Below are positions 57,387 through 64,000 of a stretch of DNA of 64,000 bases, in pieces (positions within the stretch are counted from its first letter, which is position 1; every line of letters begins with the position of its first letter). The notes below the pieces were generated by a model. That model ran no database searches. It saw only the letters and a program-made list of their open reading frames with translations, and was not told the DNA's origin. The DNA lies in NCBI RefSeq assembly GCF_018780565.1, contig NZ_JADMJN010000007.1, forward strand, positions 1 through 64,000. The letters are read 5' to 3'. This DNA comes from Rhodoferax sp. (lineage in GTDB: Bacteria > Pseudomonadota > Gammaproteobacteria > Burkholderiales > Burkholderiaceae_C). A program made the translations under genes and the position numbers.

Positions 57387-58355
57387 ATGCCACAAGCCTT
57401 CGACACCACCCTGGAACTCAAAGACGGCGCATTGTCCGGCCCGTGGCGCATGCCGCGTCAGATGCTGGCAGAGCAAAGCTACGACAGCCATGCCTCGATT
57501 CATGACGATGCCACTGCACAAAAGCTCGGCTTCAAGGGCGGCACCATCGAAGGCCCGACCCACTTCAGCCAGTTTGTACCCTTGTGCGTAGGCCTGTGGG
57601 GTACGCGATGGCTGGAGCAAGGCTGCATCTCCGCCCACTACCGCAACCCCTGCTACGAAGGCGAAAAAGTGCGCGCCTTCGTTGCCACACCCGCCGAAGG
57701 CGCAACGCAAACCACAATCTGGATGCAGCGCGACGATGGCACGGAAATACTGCGCGGCACCGCATCCATTGGTGAAGGCAACGCGCCATCGGCGCTGGCG
57801 CAACGCCTGACTGAGCTTGCACCGCTGGAAAAAGCGGTCATCCTGCGCGACATCAAAGTGGGAATGCGCACCAGACGCATTGCCGTGCGCATGGACATGA
57901 ACCAGAAAATGGGCGACCTGTACCCGTTCTCGCTGGCCGACAAACTCAAGGTGATCACCGAACCGTCACCCTGGTACACCGAGACAGGCGCACAAACCGC
58001 GCCCTGGAAACGGCCCGCCATTCCCCTTGAGATGATCAGCGTGCTCTGCGGCTATGCCAAATCGGCCGACCCGCTGCCGGTGCGCGGACCCGCCGTGGGC
58101 CTGTTCGCCGACCAGGAGATTCGCCTGATCAAGGGCCCCTTGTTTGCCAACGAGCCCTATGAGCTGGACACTGAAGTGGTGTTTCTGAGCGGCAGCCGCC
58201 GTACCGAAAGCATGTGGCTGCGCACCCAGGTCTATGCGCCCGGTGGCCAGGAGGTTTTGGCCAGCATGCTGCTGAACGTGGCCAGCTTGAAAGACTCGTA
58301 TGCAAACTATGCCGGGGAAGAAAAAACGTTGTATGGTGCAGGGGCTGGAAAATAG
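57387..58355 (+). CDS. MaoC-like double hot-dog protein, unknown substrate
   Basis: 322 residues from ATG 57387, with GGAG seven bases upstream (ATG 57375 is less likely). Residues ~25-75, SYDSHASIHDDATAQKLGFKGGTIEGPTHFSQFVPLCVGLWG, resemble the N-terminal part of MaoC/hydratase hot-dog domains (HDDxxAxxxGFxGGxxxGP). The C-terminal half (LFANEPYELDTEVVFLSGSRRTESMWLRTQVYAPGG) looks like a second hot-dog unit. Hydration or thioester chemistry on an acyl-CoA is possible but not shown. Confidence 0.65.
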   Translation: MPQAFDTTLELKDGALSGPWRMPRQMLAEQSYDSHASIHDDATAQKLGFKGGTIEGPTHFSQFVPLCVGLWGTRWLEQGCISAHYRNPCYEGEKVRAFVATPAEGATQTTIWMQRDDGTEILRGTASIGEGNAPSALAQRLTELAPLEKAVILRDIKVGMRTRRIAVRMDMNQKMGDLYPFSLADKLKVITEPSPWYTETGAQTAPWKRPAIPLEMISVLCGYAKSADPLPVRGPAVGLFADQEIRLIKGPLFANEPYELDTEVVFLSGSRRTESMWLRTQVYAPGGQEVLASMLLNVASLKDSYANYAGEEKTLYGAGAGK

Positions 58356-58480
58356 ATTTATCCCCGGGTCGGCGACCACCGATTGCGGGTATTCCACTAG
58401 GGGATTTTTGCGCCTCATGGCGGACACTGCAATTGGCAGGGAGTTTGACTCAAAATTTGGATGCCTTCGATGCATAAAAC

Positions 58481-60238
58481 GTGCGCCCCCATAACTCGCT
58501 GAAAACACGGATCACACTGGGGTCGCTGGGCATATTCCTGGTCAGCCTCTGGTCCCTGGAGTTGTATACAAGCCAGCTTCTGCGCCGCGATATGGAGCGC
58601 TTGTTGAGCCACCAGATGATGTCAGTGGCGTCATCCGTCGCCACGCAGATCGATAAGGATCTGAGTTATCGCTCTGGTGGACTGAGAAATCTCGCCAAGG
58701 CACTGGGGCGAGCCATGACGGGAAATTCCGTGACACCGCAGACCGTCATAGAGGAGCGTCCGCTATTTCAGGATCTCTTCAACGACGGCATCGTCGTCCT
58801 GGATCTCGACGGCAAGGTCATCGCGTCGGTTCCCGCTTCGGCGGGTCGACTGGGCGAAAACCACATGGTCAAAGAAAGTGTTGCTGCCACGCTCAAAACC
58901 GGTGCATTGACATTTGGGCGCGCGACAAAAGGGAGACCGCCATCGGGTCCAACTTTTGACATTACAGTCCCGGTTCTGGATTCGCAAGGCAAGCTCGTGG
59001 GAGCCGTATCCGGATTGACCGATCTTGGCAAACCTGGCTTTCTGGACCATGTGACCTATGGCCGTTATGGCAATTCCGGCAACTTCGGGCTGGTCGCGCC
59101 GCAGTATCGGCAAATCATCACCTCCTCTGATAGCCGCCGACGCCTGGAAATACTTCCCGAGCGTGGCGTTCACGCTGTTCTGGATCGTCGGCTGGAGGGC
59201 TACGAGGGTATCGAGAAATTTGTCAACATTGCAGGAGATGAGGTAATTGGGCTCGCCAAAAAAATCCCTGTTGCGGGATGGATACTCATCCTGTCCCTGC
59301 CGACGGCGGAAGCCTTCGTCCCACTGAACGATCTGCTCACACGAACCTGGGCTGCCACGGCGATTCTTACTTTGGTGGTCGGCTGTCTGATCTGGTTCAA
59401 TCTGAAACGTCAACTGTCTCCCTTGGTCAGCGCTGCCAACCTGTTGAGCGATTGGTCAAAGAAAAGGCAGCCCTTGCTGCCCTTGCCAATCACAAATGAC
59501 GATGAAATCGGTGAACTGGTCACTGGCTTCAATGGCGTATTGAAAACCCTGGCGGAAAGAGAAGAGGCCTTGCAGCAAGCCAACGCGTCCTTGCAGACCT
59601 CGCTGCGGGATAAGGAAGCCTTGCTGAAGGAAGTACACCACCGGGTCAAAAACAACTTGCAGGTGATCACAAGTTTGCTCCGATTGGAGAGAGGGCGTAG
59701 CGACAACGCCTCAGCCCAAGCCGTACTTCAGGCGATGCAGGACCGGGTTCGCTCGATGGCCCTATTGCACGAATCCATCTACCGGGCCGGTACTTTCGCA
59801 TCCATTGATCTGGGAAGCTACCTCAGTGAGGTCGCCACCCAGACATTCTCAACCTTGCTCGCATCGCCAGCATCCATTCAACTTCGTCTGGAACTGGGAT
59901 CCGTACAGGTCGGGCTTGATCAAGCTACACCTTGCGGATTGCTGGTGAGCGAACTACTATCCAATGCGCTGAAGCACGGATTCCCGGATGAGCGCACTGG
60001 AGAAGTGTGGCTGACTCTGAAGCCAATGGACGCGAGCAAGCATTGGCGTTTGAGCGTCACCGACAATGGCGTGGGCTTGCCTGAGGACTTCGAGTCAAAG
60101 CGTCAGGAATCCCTGGGACTTCAACTGGTTTCCAGTCTGGCGACCCAGATGGGTGGCGTTCTGAGCATTGACCAAGGCTCTACCTTCGCGATCGAGTTCG
60201 AGATCAAGCCGCCAAGCGGAAAAATCACGCCGGATTAG
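58481..60238 (+). CDS. Sensor histidine kinase, HisKA_2 type
   Basis: 585 residues from GTG 58481; an in-frame stop lies 6 nt upstream, which fixes the limit. Membrane helix ~10-30, a Cache-like periplasmic sensor ~35-285, second helix TWAATAILTLVVGCLIWF (~289-306), HAMP ~308-358, coiled coil, then HisKA_2 with LLKEVHHRVKNNLQVITSLLRLERG (His386/387). ATPase: LLVSELLSNALKHGF and VTDNGVGLPEDF. The HHRVKNN motif marks the HWE-like family that often signals to single-domain regulators, as encoded 27 nt downstream. Confidence 0.92.
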   Translation: MRPHNSLKTRITLGSLGIFLVSLWSLELYTSQLLRRDMERLLSHQMMSVASSVATQIDKDLSYRSGGLRNLAKALGRAMTGNSVTPQTVIEERPLFQDLFNDGIVVLDLDGKVIASVPASAGRLGENHMVKESVAATLKTGALTFGRATKGRPPSGPTFDITVPVLDSQGKLVGAVSGLTDLGKPGFLDHVTYGRYGNSGNFGLVAPQYRQIITSSDSRRRLEILPERGVHAVLDRRLEGYEGIEKFVNIAGDEVIGLAKKIPVAGWILILSLPTAEAFVPLNDLLTRTWAATAILTLVVGCLIWFNLKRQLSPLVSAANLLSDWSKKRQPLLPLPITNDDEIGELVTGFNGVLKTLAEREEALQQANASLQTSLRDKEALLKEVHHRVKNNLQVITSLLRLERGRSDNASAQAVLQAMQDRVRSMALLHESIYRAGTFASIDLGSYLSEVATQTFSTLLASPASIQLRLELGSVQVGLDQATPCGLLVSELLSNALKHGFPDERTGEVWLTLKPMDASKHWRLSVTDNGVGLPEDFESKRQESLGLQLVSSLATQMGGVLSIDQGSTFAIEFEIKPPSGKITPD

Positions 60239-60265
60239 TTTAGCGGCAACCATGGGGCAGTCATC

Positions 60266-60676
60266 GTGAATCTTCAAAGCCAAAACAACACAACGAGGAC
60301 TCCACCCAGAATTCTTGTGATTGAAGACGAAGCGATAGTCGCTATGGACATCGCCATGCAACTACGAAAAATGGGTTGCATCCCGGTAGGCATTGCCGCG
60401 AGTGGCGAGCAGGCGATCGAGATGTCCGCACGCCTGCAGCCTGATCTGACCCTGATGGACATCCATCTGGCTAGCGCGATGGATGGCATCACAGCGGCAC
60501 AAACAATGCGAACCCAATGCAACGTACCCGTGATATTTCTGAGTGCTTTCGTGGCCGAAGAAAAAAGCAGGGCCCGCGCCAGCCAGTCTGCCCCCCTGGG
60601 CTATTTGAACAAGCCATTTTCCGAATATGAACTTCAGACAGTGATTGACGCTGCACTGAAATATCTGCGCCCCTAG
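60266..60676 (+). CDS. Single-domain response regulator
   Basis: 136 residues from GTG 60266. Receiver domain only: ILVIEDEAIVAMDIAMQLRKMGC (acidic pair), LTLMDIHLASAMDG (phospho-acceptor Asp), FLSAF and LNKPFSEYELQ (conserved Lys). No output domain, so it acts by protein contact or as a phosphate sink. Paired with the upstream kinase. Confidence 0.93.
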   Translation: MNLQSQNNTTRTPPRILVIEDEAIVAMDIAMQLRKMGCIPVGIAASGEQAIEMSARLQPDLTLMDIHLASAMDGITAAQTMRTQCNVPVIFLSAFVAEEKSRARASQSAPLGYLNKPFSEYELQTVIDAALKYLRP

Positions 60677-60745
60677 TTCTTCATCCCTGACACAGCCGAA
60701 CCCGGCGCTATCGTCATCGACTTCGCTCGCGTTTGATCAACTGCG

Positions 60746-61129
60746 CTAGAGCATGCCCCAGCTGGGCGAACGCGTGAGCGCCACGCCCACGATGTAACCC
60801 ACACTGAACAGCGCCGCGACAAAGTACACCAGCTTTTGTGATGCGGGTGTGCTCTTGCCCAGGGCCTTCATGCCCAGCAGAATATAAGCCAGCAGAGCCA
60901 GTACCTTGGCGGTCAGCCAGGCATTCACGAAAGGATACTGGCCAATGCGCCACGCCATCCAGACTGCGGAGCTGAGCAGCACTGTGTCGATCACATGCGG
61001 AGCCACGCGCAGCAAGCGCGACTGGCGCCAGGCTTGTGCAAACAGTTCCAATGAACCGCGCAAAATAAACAGGCTGATGCTGAGCACCACACAACCTACG
61101 TGCAGCAACTTCACCAAATAGTAGTCCAC
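60746..61129 (-). CDS. SirB2-like inner membrane protein
   Basis: 127 residues from GTG 61129, which has AAGGA six bases upstream; ATG 61144 would add five residues. Four membrane helices: YLVKLLHVGCVVLSISLFILRGSLEL, VIDTVLLSSAVWMAWRI, WLTAKVLALLAYILLGMKAL and LVYFVAALFSVGYIVGVALT. Arrangement and LLHxxxVxxSxxLFxLRG match the SirB2 family. Role unknown. Downstream of nnrS on the same strand by 30 nt. Confidence 0.8.
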   Translation of the reverse strand: MDYYLVKLLHVGCVVLSISLFILRGSLELFAQAWRQSRLLRVAPHVIDTVLLSSAVWMAWRIGQYPFVNAWLTAKVLALLAYILLGMKALGKSTPASQKLVYFVAALFSVGYIVGVALTRSPSWGML

Positions 61130-61159
61130 GCAGATTCCTTCCATCCGGCGCCGCCGGGC

Positions 61160-62368
61160 TCAGCCGTCCTTGCCATCCAGGCGGGTACTGATCAACCAGG
61201 GCGTAAAAATCCACAAGTAGATCAGAAATGCGGCACTCCATGCCAGCGCCGCACCAAGCAATGACACCAGCAGCAGCCCTGGCGACACCAAGGGCAGCAA
61301 CACACGAAGCGCCGCCGCCAGCATGACCAGCCCGTACGCCGCCACCTCGGCCCGGGAGACCTTCAGGGGCCTGCCCGTATGGCCGCGCGCCGTACGCGTG
61401 AGCATGCCAATGATCAGGCCACCCGTGGCGCCAACAGCCAGGGCATGCACGCCGGCAGAAACAGGTACCAGACCCGTCTGCGCCAGCGCCAGCAGCGCAA
61501 GTCCAACCGGAAGCCAGGCGTAAGACGCATGCAGCACCCACAGAATGGGGCGATCGCGCGTGATCAGGGGGCGCCAGCCCAGCAAACGCTTGACCTGCAG
61601 ACCAGCCGCCAGAGCCAGCACCATCAGACCCCACACACCGGCCGGTGCAAACACCCACAGCGCCAGCCCCAGGCCGGTGAGACCCAATGAGGCACGCTCG
61701 ACCCAGGCGATGGCAGGCAGCTTCAGGCCCGGCGTGGCGCTCATGGTGAAGGCAGGAATAACGCGCCCGGCCATCACGCACTCAATCATCACGATCAGGG
61801 CCAGCCCGGCGTACAGAGCCGTCATGGCGGGAACATCCAGCACACCCATCACAGCGAGATGAAAGCCCAGATTGGCGGCAGCGAGCAAGGCCAGAATGAG
61901 CGCCAAGGGCAGGTTGCGATGATTGCGTGAGCGCAGCAGTATGTTCACCAGAACCCCGGCCACCAATGGCAACAATGCCATGTCCAGCACCGCATAGACC
62001 GCGTACGGCCCCACCACCGACGTCACTCGCGCAGCCAGCCACAACAGCGCCAGCGCACCCAACGCGGGGCCGCGTGGTGTGGCCAACCCGGTCCAGGCTT
62101 TCCCGGCCGTCATCAAAAATCCGACGATGATGGCCACGGCGAAGCCGAACAGCATTTCATGCGCATGCCAGAGCATGGGTGCGGCCTTCGGCGGTGCCAG
62201 TTGCACCCAGCCGAGAAACATGGCGACCCAGAGCGGCACAATGAGTGCGGCCAGCAAGGCCCCGCCGATATAAAAAGGCCGAAAACCCAGTCGCAGCAAA
62301 GGCATGCCCTTGGACATCTGTGCAGCGGCCTTGACTTCGGAAAAGATGGGCAGCGAATCAGGCTTCAT
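61160..62368 (-). CDS. nnrS: NnrS family protein
   Basis: 402 residues, about 12 membrane helices. Starts after a short cytoplasmic part with LLRLGFRPFYIGGALLAAL; WHAHEMLFGFAVAIIVGFLMTAGKAWTG and MIECVMAGRVIPAFTMSATPG hold the family His/Glu haem-copper ligands. NnrS protects against nitric-oxide-driven damage during denitrification. Divergent from an nsrR-like gene, with an NsrR-type operator in between. Confidence 0.93.
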   Translation of the reverse strand: MKPDSLPIFSEVKAAAQMSKGMPLLRLGFRPFYIGGALLAALIVPLWVAMFLGWVQLAPPKAAPMLWHAHEMLFGFAVAIIVGFLMTAGKAWTGLATPRGPALGALALLWLAARVTSVVGPYAVYAVLDMALLPLVAGVLVNILLRSRNHRNLPLALILALLAAANLGFHLAVMGVLDVPAMTALYAGLALIVMIECVMAGRVIPAFTMSATPGLKLPAIAWVERASLGLTGLGLALWVFAPAGVWGLMVLALAAGLQVKRLLGWRPLITRDRPILWVLHASYAWLPVGLALLALAQTGLVPVSAGVHALAVGATGGLIIGMLTRTARGHTGRPLKVSRAEVAAYGLVMLAAALRVLLPLVSPGLLLVSLLGAALAWSAAFLIYLWIFTPWLISTRLDGKDG

Positions 62369-62404
62369 TTCAAAGTGACGTTTTTCACATCAGAAATTTT
62401 TAAT

Positions 62405-62428
62405 AGATTCATTTTACATGCATCTTAA
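62405..62428. promoter_or_regulatory. NsrR-type operator between nnrS and nsrR
   Basis: Half-sites TAGATTCAT and ATGCATCTTA are separated by TTTAC. They match the NsrR consensus (AAGATGCAT-N5-ATGCATCTT), the right half being perfect and the left with mismatches. It lies 36 nt from the nnrS ATG and 82 nt from the nsrR ATG, allowing control of both. Confidence 0.8.
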
Positions 62429-62510
62429 AATACAACCAATTGAAAATCCTTCCGACATTACACTGGATCGACCTGCCAATGACCGCTAACGTACACATGG
62501 ACACGCCCTG

Positions 62511-63017
62511 ATGAGATTGACGGACTACACCGACTACACCTTGCGAGTCTTGATGTTTTGTGCGCTGCACCCGCAGCGTTCGATCACCATTGCCGAGTTG
62601 GCGCAGAGCCACGCGATCTCCAAAAACCACCTGATGAAGATCGTCAACGACCTGGCGCGCCAGGGTTTGCTGCAAACCACGCGCGGGCGCGGTGGCGGCC
62701 TGCGTCTGCTGAAAAATGCCGCAGAGATCCGTATCGGTGATGTAGTGCGTCAATCAGAGACCGATTTCAGGATGGTGGAATGCTTTGACGCCAGCCTGAA
62801 TGTCTGCACGCTCACCAACAATTGCCAGTTGCAGCAAGTTTTCAGAACCGCCCTGCAAAGCTACCTGGCCGAACTCGACAAGGTGACCCTGGCGGACATC
62901 ACACGCCCCTTGGCCGCGAGCCGTCGGCCCCGGATCAGCATGGTGCCGGTCAGCGAGATCAAGCGCCCCGTGTCAATCAGGCTGTCCCCCGCCAAGCCTA
63001 AAGGGCGCAAGACCTGA
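62511..63017 (+). CDS. nsrR: Rrf2-family nitric oxide-sensing repressor, NsrR-like
   Basis: 168 residues. Winged helix MRLTDYTDYTLRVLMFCALHPQRSITIAELAQSHAISKNHLMKIVNDLARQGLLQTTRGRGGGLRL. Three cysteines of the iron-sulfur site lie in VECFDASLNVCTLTNNCQL. NO destroys the cluster and frees the operator. The tail (SIRLSPAKPKGRKT) is basic and longer than average. Overlaps the convergent EgtB-like gene by 20 nt. Confidence 0.93.
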   Translation: MRLTDYTDYTLRVLMFCALHPQRSITIAELAQSHAISKNHLMKIVNDLARQGLLQTTRGRGGGLRLLKNAAEIRIGDVVRQSETDFRMVECFDASLNVCTLTNNCQLQQVFRTALQSYLAELDKVTLADITRPLAASRRPRISMVPVSEIKRPVSIRLSPAKPKGRKT

Positions 63018-64000
63018 ACCCGGCAAAAATGTCATCGCGGTGCGGCAGGTAATAGTTGCGGTATTTGGGGTTGTGCATGCGGGCACGGGTCGCAAACGAT
63101 GCCCCACGCAGCACCTTGTGGGTGCCGAACCACGGCGCTGAATAGTCGCGATAAGGGTCGGCGGTGAACCCGGGATAGCCCCGAAACGTGGTGCCAGTCC
63201 ACTCCCACACCTCACCCCACCGGAAACCACGACGCGCGGCGCTGTGCGCGGCCACTTCCCACTCCACCTCGGCAGGCAAACGCCGGCCAGCCCAGCGGCA
63301 CCATGCATCAGCCTCCCACCAGCTGACGTGCGTCACGGGCTGCCCCCCCAGCATGCGCATGGCGGTGCCAAAGCGGGTCTGCAAGACAGCCCCGCTGGCC
63401 ACACCGATCTGATCGACATAACGCGGGCCGCGGCGGCCCTCGCCCGATGCTTTTTCCTGCAACCATTGCCAACCCTCGGGTTGCCAGAGTTCCGGGCGGT
63501 CATAGCCACCATCGTCCACGAACTCGACATACTGCGCCCAGCTGACAGCTTGCGCATCGATCTCGAACTCAGGCACCGACACTTCATGCAACGGGCACTC
63601 ATTGTCAAAAGCGAAACCGGGTTGAGCAGCGTCCAGACCCAAGGACCATCGCGTACCGGGCACCACCAGCGGAGCGCGCGCGGCGGTCGGACCGCTCATC
63701 GGCAGCTGCAAGGGCAATCCAAGGGTTTGCGCCATGTAAATCAGGGCTTCGCCATGCATGTCTTCATGAAACAGCGCGAGCCTGAAAAAGTACAGCGCAT
63801 CATCTTCGTCGGGGGTTTTCTCCAGCAATTCAAGCGTGGATTCAAGGGTTTCGAGCAGGTAGTGGCGTATGCCGGCCACATCGGGCAGGCTCAAGGCCCA
63901 GCGGCTGTCATGCGGCACCTCGCCCGAATGCCACCAGCGGTCAGCCTGCAGTTCGATCGATGCCAGCCGGCTTGCCGAGGAATCGCAATGCCGCCCAAGC
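62998..64000 (-). CDS. EgtB/SenA-like nonhaem iron enzyme, 5' end cut by window
   Basis: At least 333 codons; the frame stays open to the window edge, so the start is outside. A DinB-like part has the iron motif LFHEDMHGEALIY (HxxxHxE). It is followed by an FGE-sulfatase domain (VSWWEADAWCRWAGRRLPAEVEWEVAAHS; GEVWEWTGTTFRGYPGF; VLRGASFATRARM). This architecture fits ergothioneine sulfoxide synthase EgtB or selenoneine synthase SenA. Which one depends on neighbours beyond the window. Confidence 0.88.
   Translation of the reverse strand, partial: LGRHCDSSASRLASIELQADRWWHSGEVPHDSRWALSLPDVAGIRHYLLETLESTLELLEKTPDEDDALYFFRLALFHEDMHGEALIYMAQTLGLPLQLPMSGPTAARAPLVVPGTRWSLGLDAAQPGFAFDNECPLHEVSVPEFEIDAQAVSWAQYVEFVDDGGYDRPELWQPEGWQWLQEKASGEGRRGPRYVDQIGVASGAVLQTRFGTAMRMLGGQPVTHVSWWEADAWCRWAGRRLPAEVEWEVAAHSAARRGFRWGEVWEWTGTTFRGYPGFTADPYRDYSAPWFGTHKVLRGASFATRARMHNPKYRNYYLPHRDDIFAGFRSCAL

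Overview
The window looks like chromosome from a betaproteobacterium of the order Burkholderiales, most likely family Comamonadaceae (Rhodoferax/Polaromonas-like). This rests on gene order and protein character: cysS-glycosylase-accA-tilS-lysC-tRNA-Ser, glyA-nrdR-pilus genes-ribD, ybgC-tolQRA, an RibBA with a degenerate second domain, and a phasin-like protein. No database search was possible, so the taxonomic call is an inference. Coding density is high. The only stretch above 300 bases without a gene is 23760-24582.

Layout. 1-5.8 kb: tRNA-Gly(CCC), a phasin-like gene, a spermidine-synthase-like gene, a two-subunit CoA transferase facing a PAS-LuxR regulator, a methyltransferase and Hsp15. 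5.8-9.3 kb: a membrane protein, a dienelactone-hydrolase-like gene next to feruloyl-CoA synthase, and tRNA-Ser(GCT) with its terminator. 9.3-14.7 kb (minus strand): lysC, tilS, accA, a DNA glycosylase and cysS. 14.8-19.3 kb (plus strand): an envelope and folding run with a TPR protein, an L,D-transpeptidase, two cyclophilins and lpxH. 19.3-23.8 kb: an HD-GYP protein and a large DUF349 protein. 23.8-24.6 kb: an intergenic region with a candidate structured RNA and a 24-nt perfect palindrome lying over a promoter. 24.6-27.3 kb: a lytic transglycosylase, a ZTP riboswitch with glyA, and nrdR.

27.4-35.4 kb is a visibly more A+T-rich minor-pilin operon (pilV-pilW-pilX-pilY1-pilE-fimT) that runs straight into the riboflavin genes (ribD, ribE, ribBA, ribH), followed by nusB, an aminotransferase and ybgC-tolQ-tolR-tolA. 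dnaE converges on tolA. Next come trhO, a two-gene unit made of an orphan substrate-binding lipoprotein and a PhnD-like/GGDEF/EAL receptor, a WrbA-pirin pair divergent from a LysR regulator, and a plus-strand run (flavoprotein, gluQRS, trmB, an RNA pseudouridine synthase, a hot-dog protein). The right end has a histidine kinase/response regulator pair, a SirB2-like membrane protein, nnrS divergent from an nsrR-like regulator over an NsrR-type operator, and a truncated EgtB/SenA-like gene.

Most notable: (1) a 17-nt element GCTAY-N7-RTAGC occurs at least seven times, six times inside genes and always in the same reading frame; (2) the 23976-24197 region can fold into six hairpins, with G-U pairs that fit only the plus strand; (3) the transglycosylase promoter overlaps a 24-nt perfect palindrome; (4) glyA has a clear ZTP riboswitch; (5) a c-di-GMP receptor is translationally coupled to a substrate-binding protein with no transporter beside it. 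No CRISPR array, rRNA, prophage or complete insertion sequence was seen.
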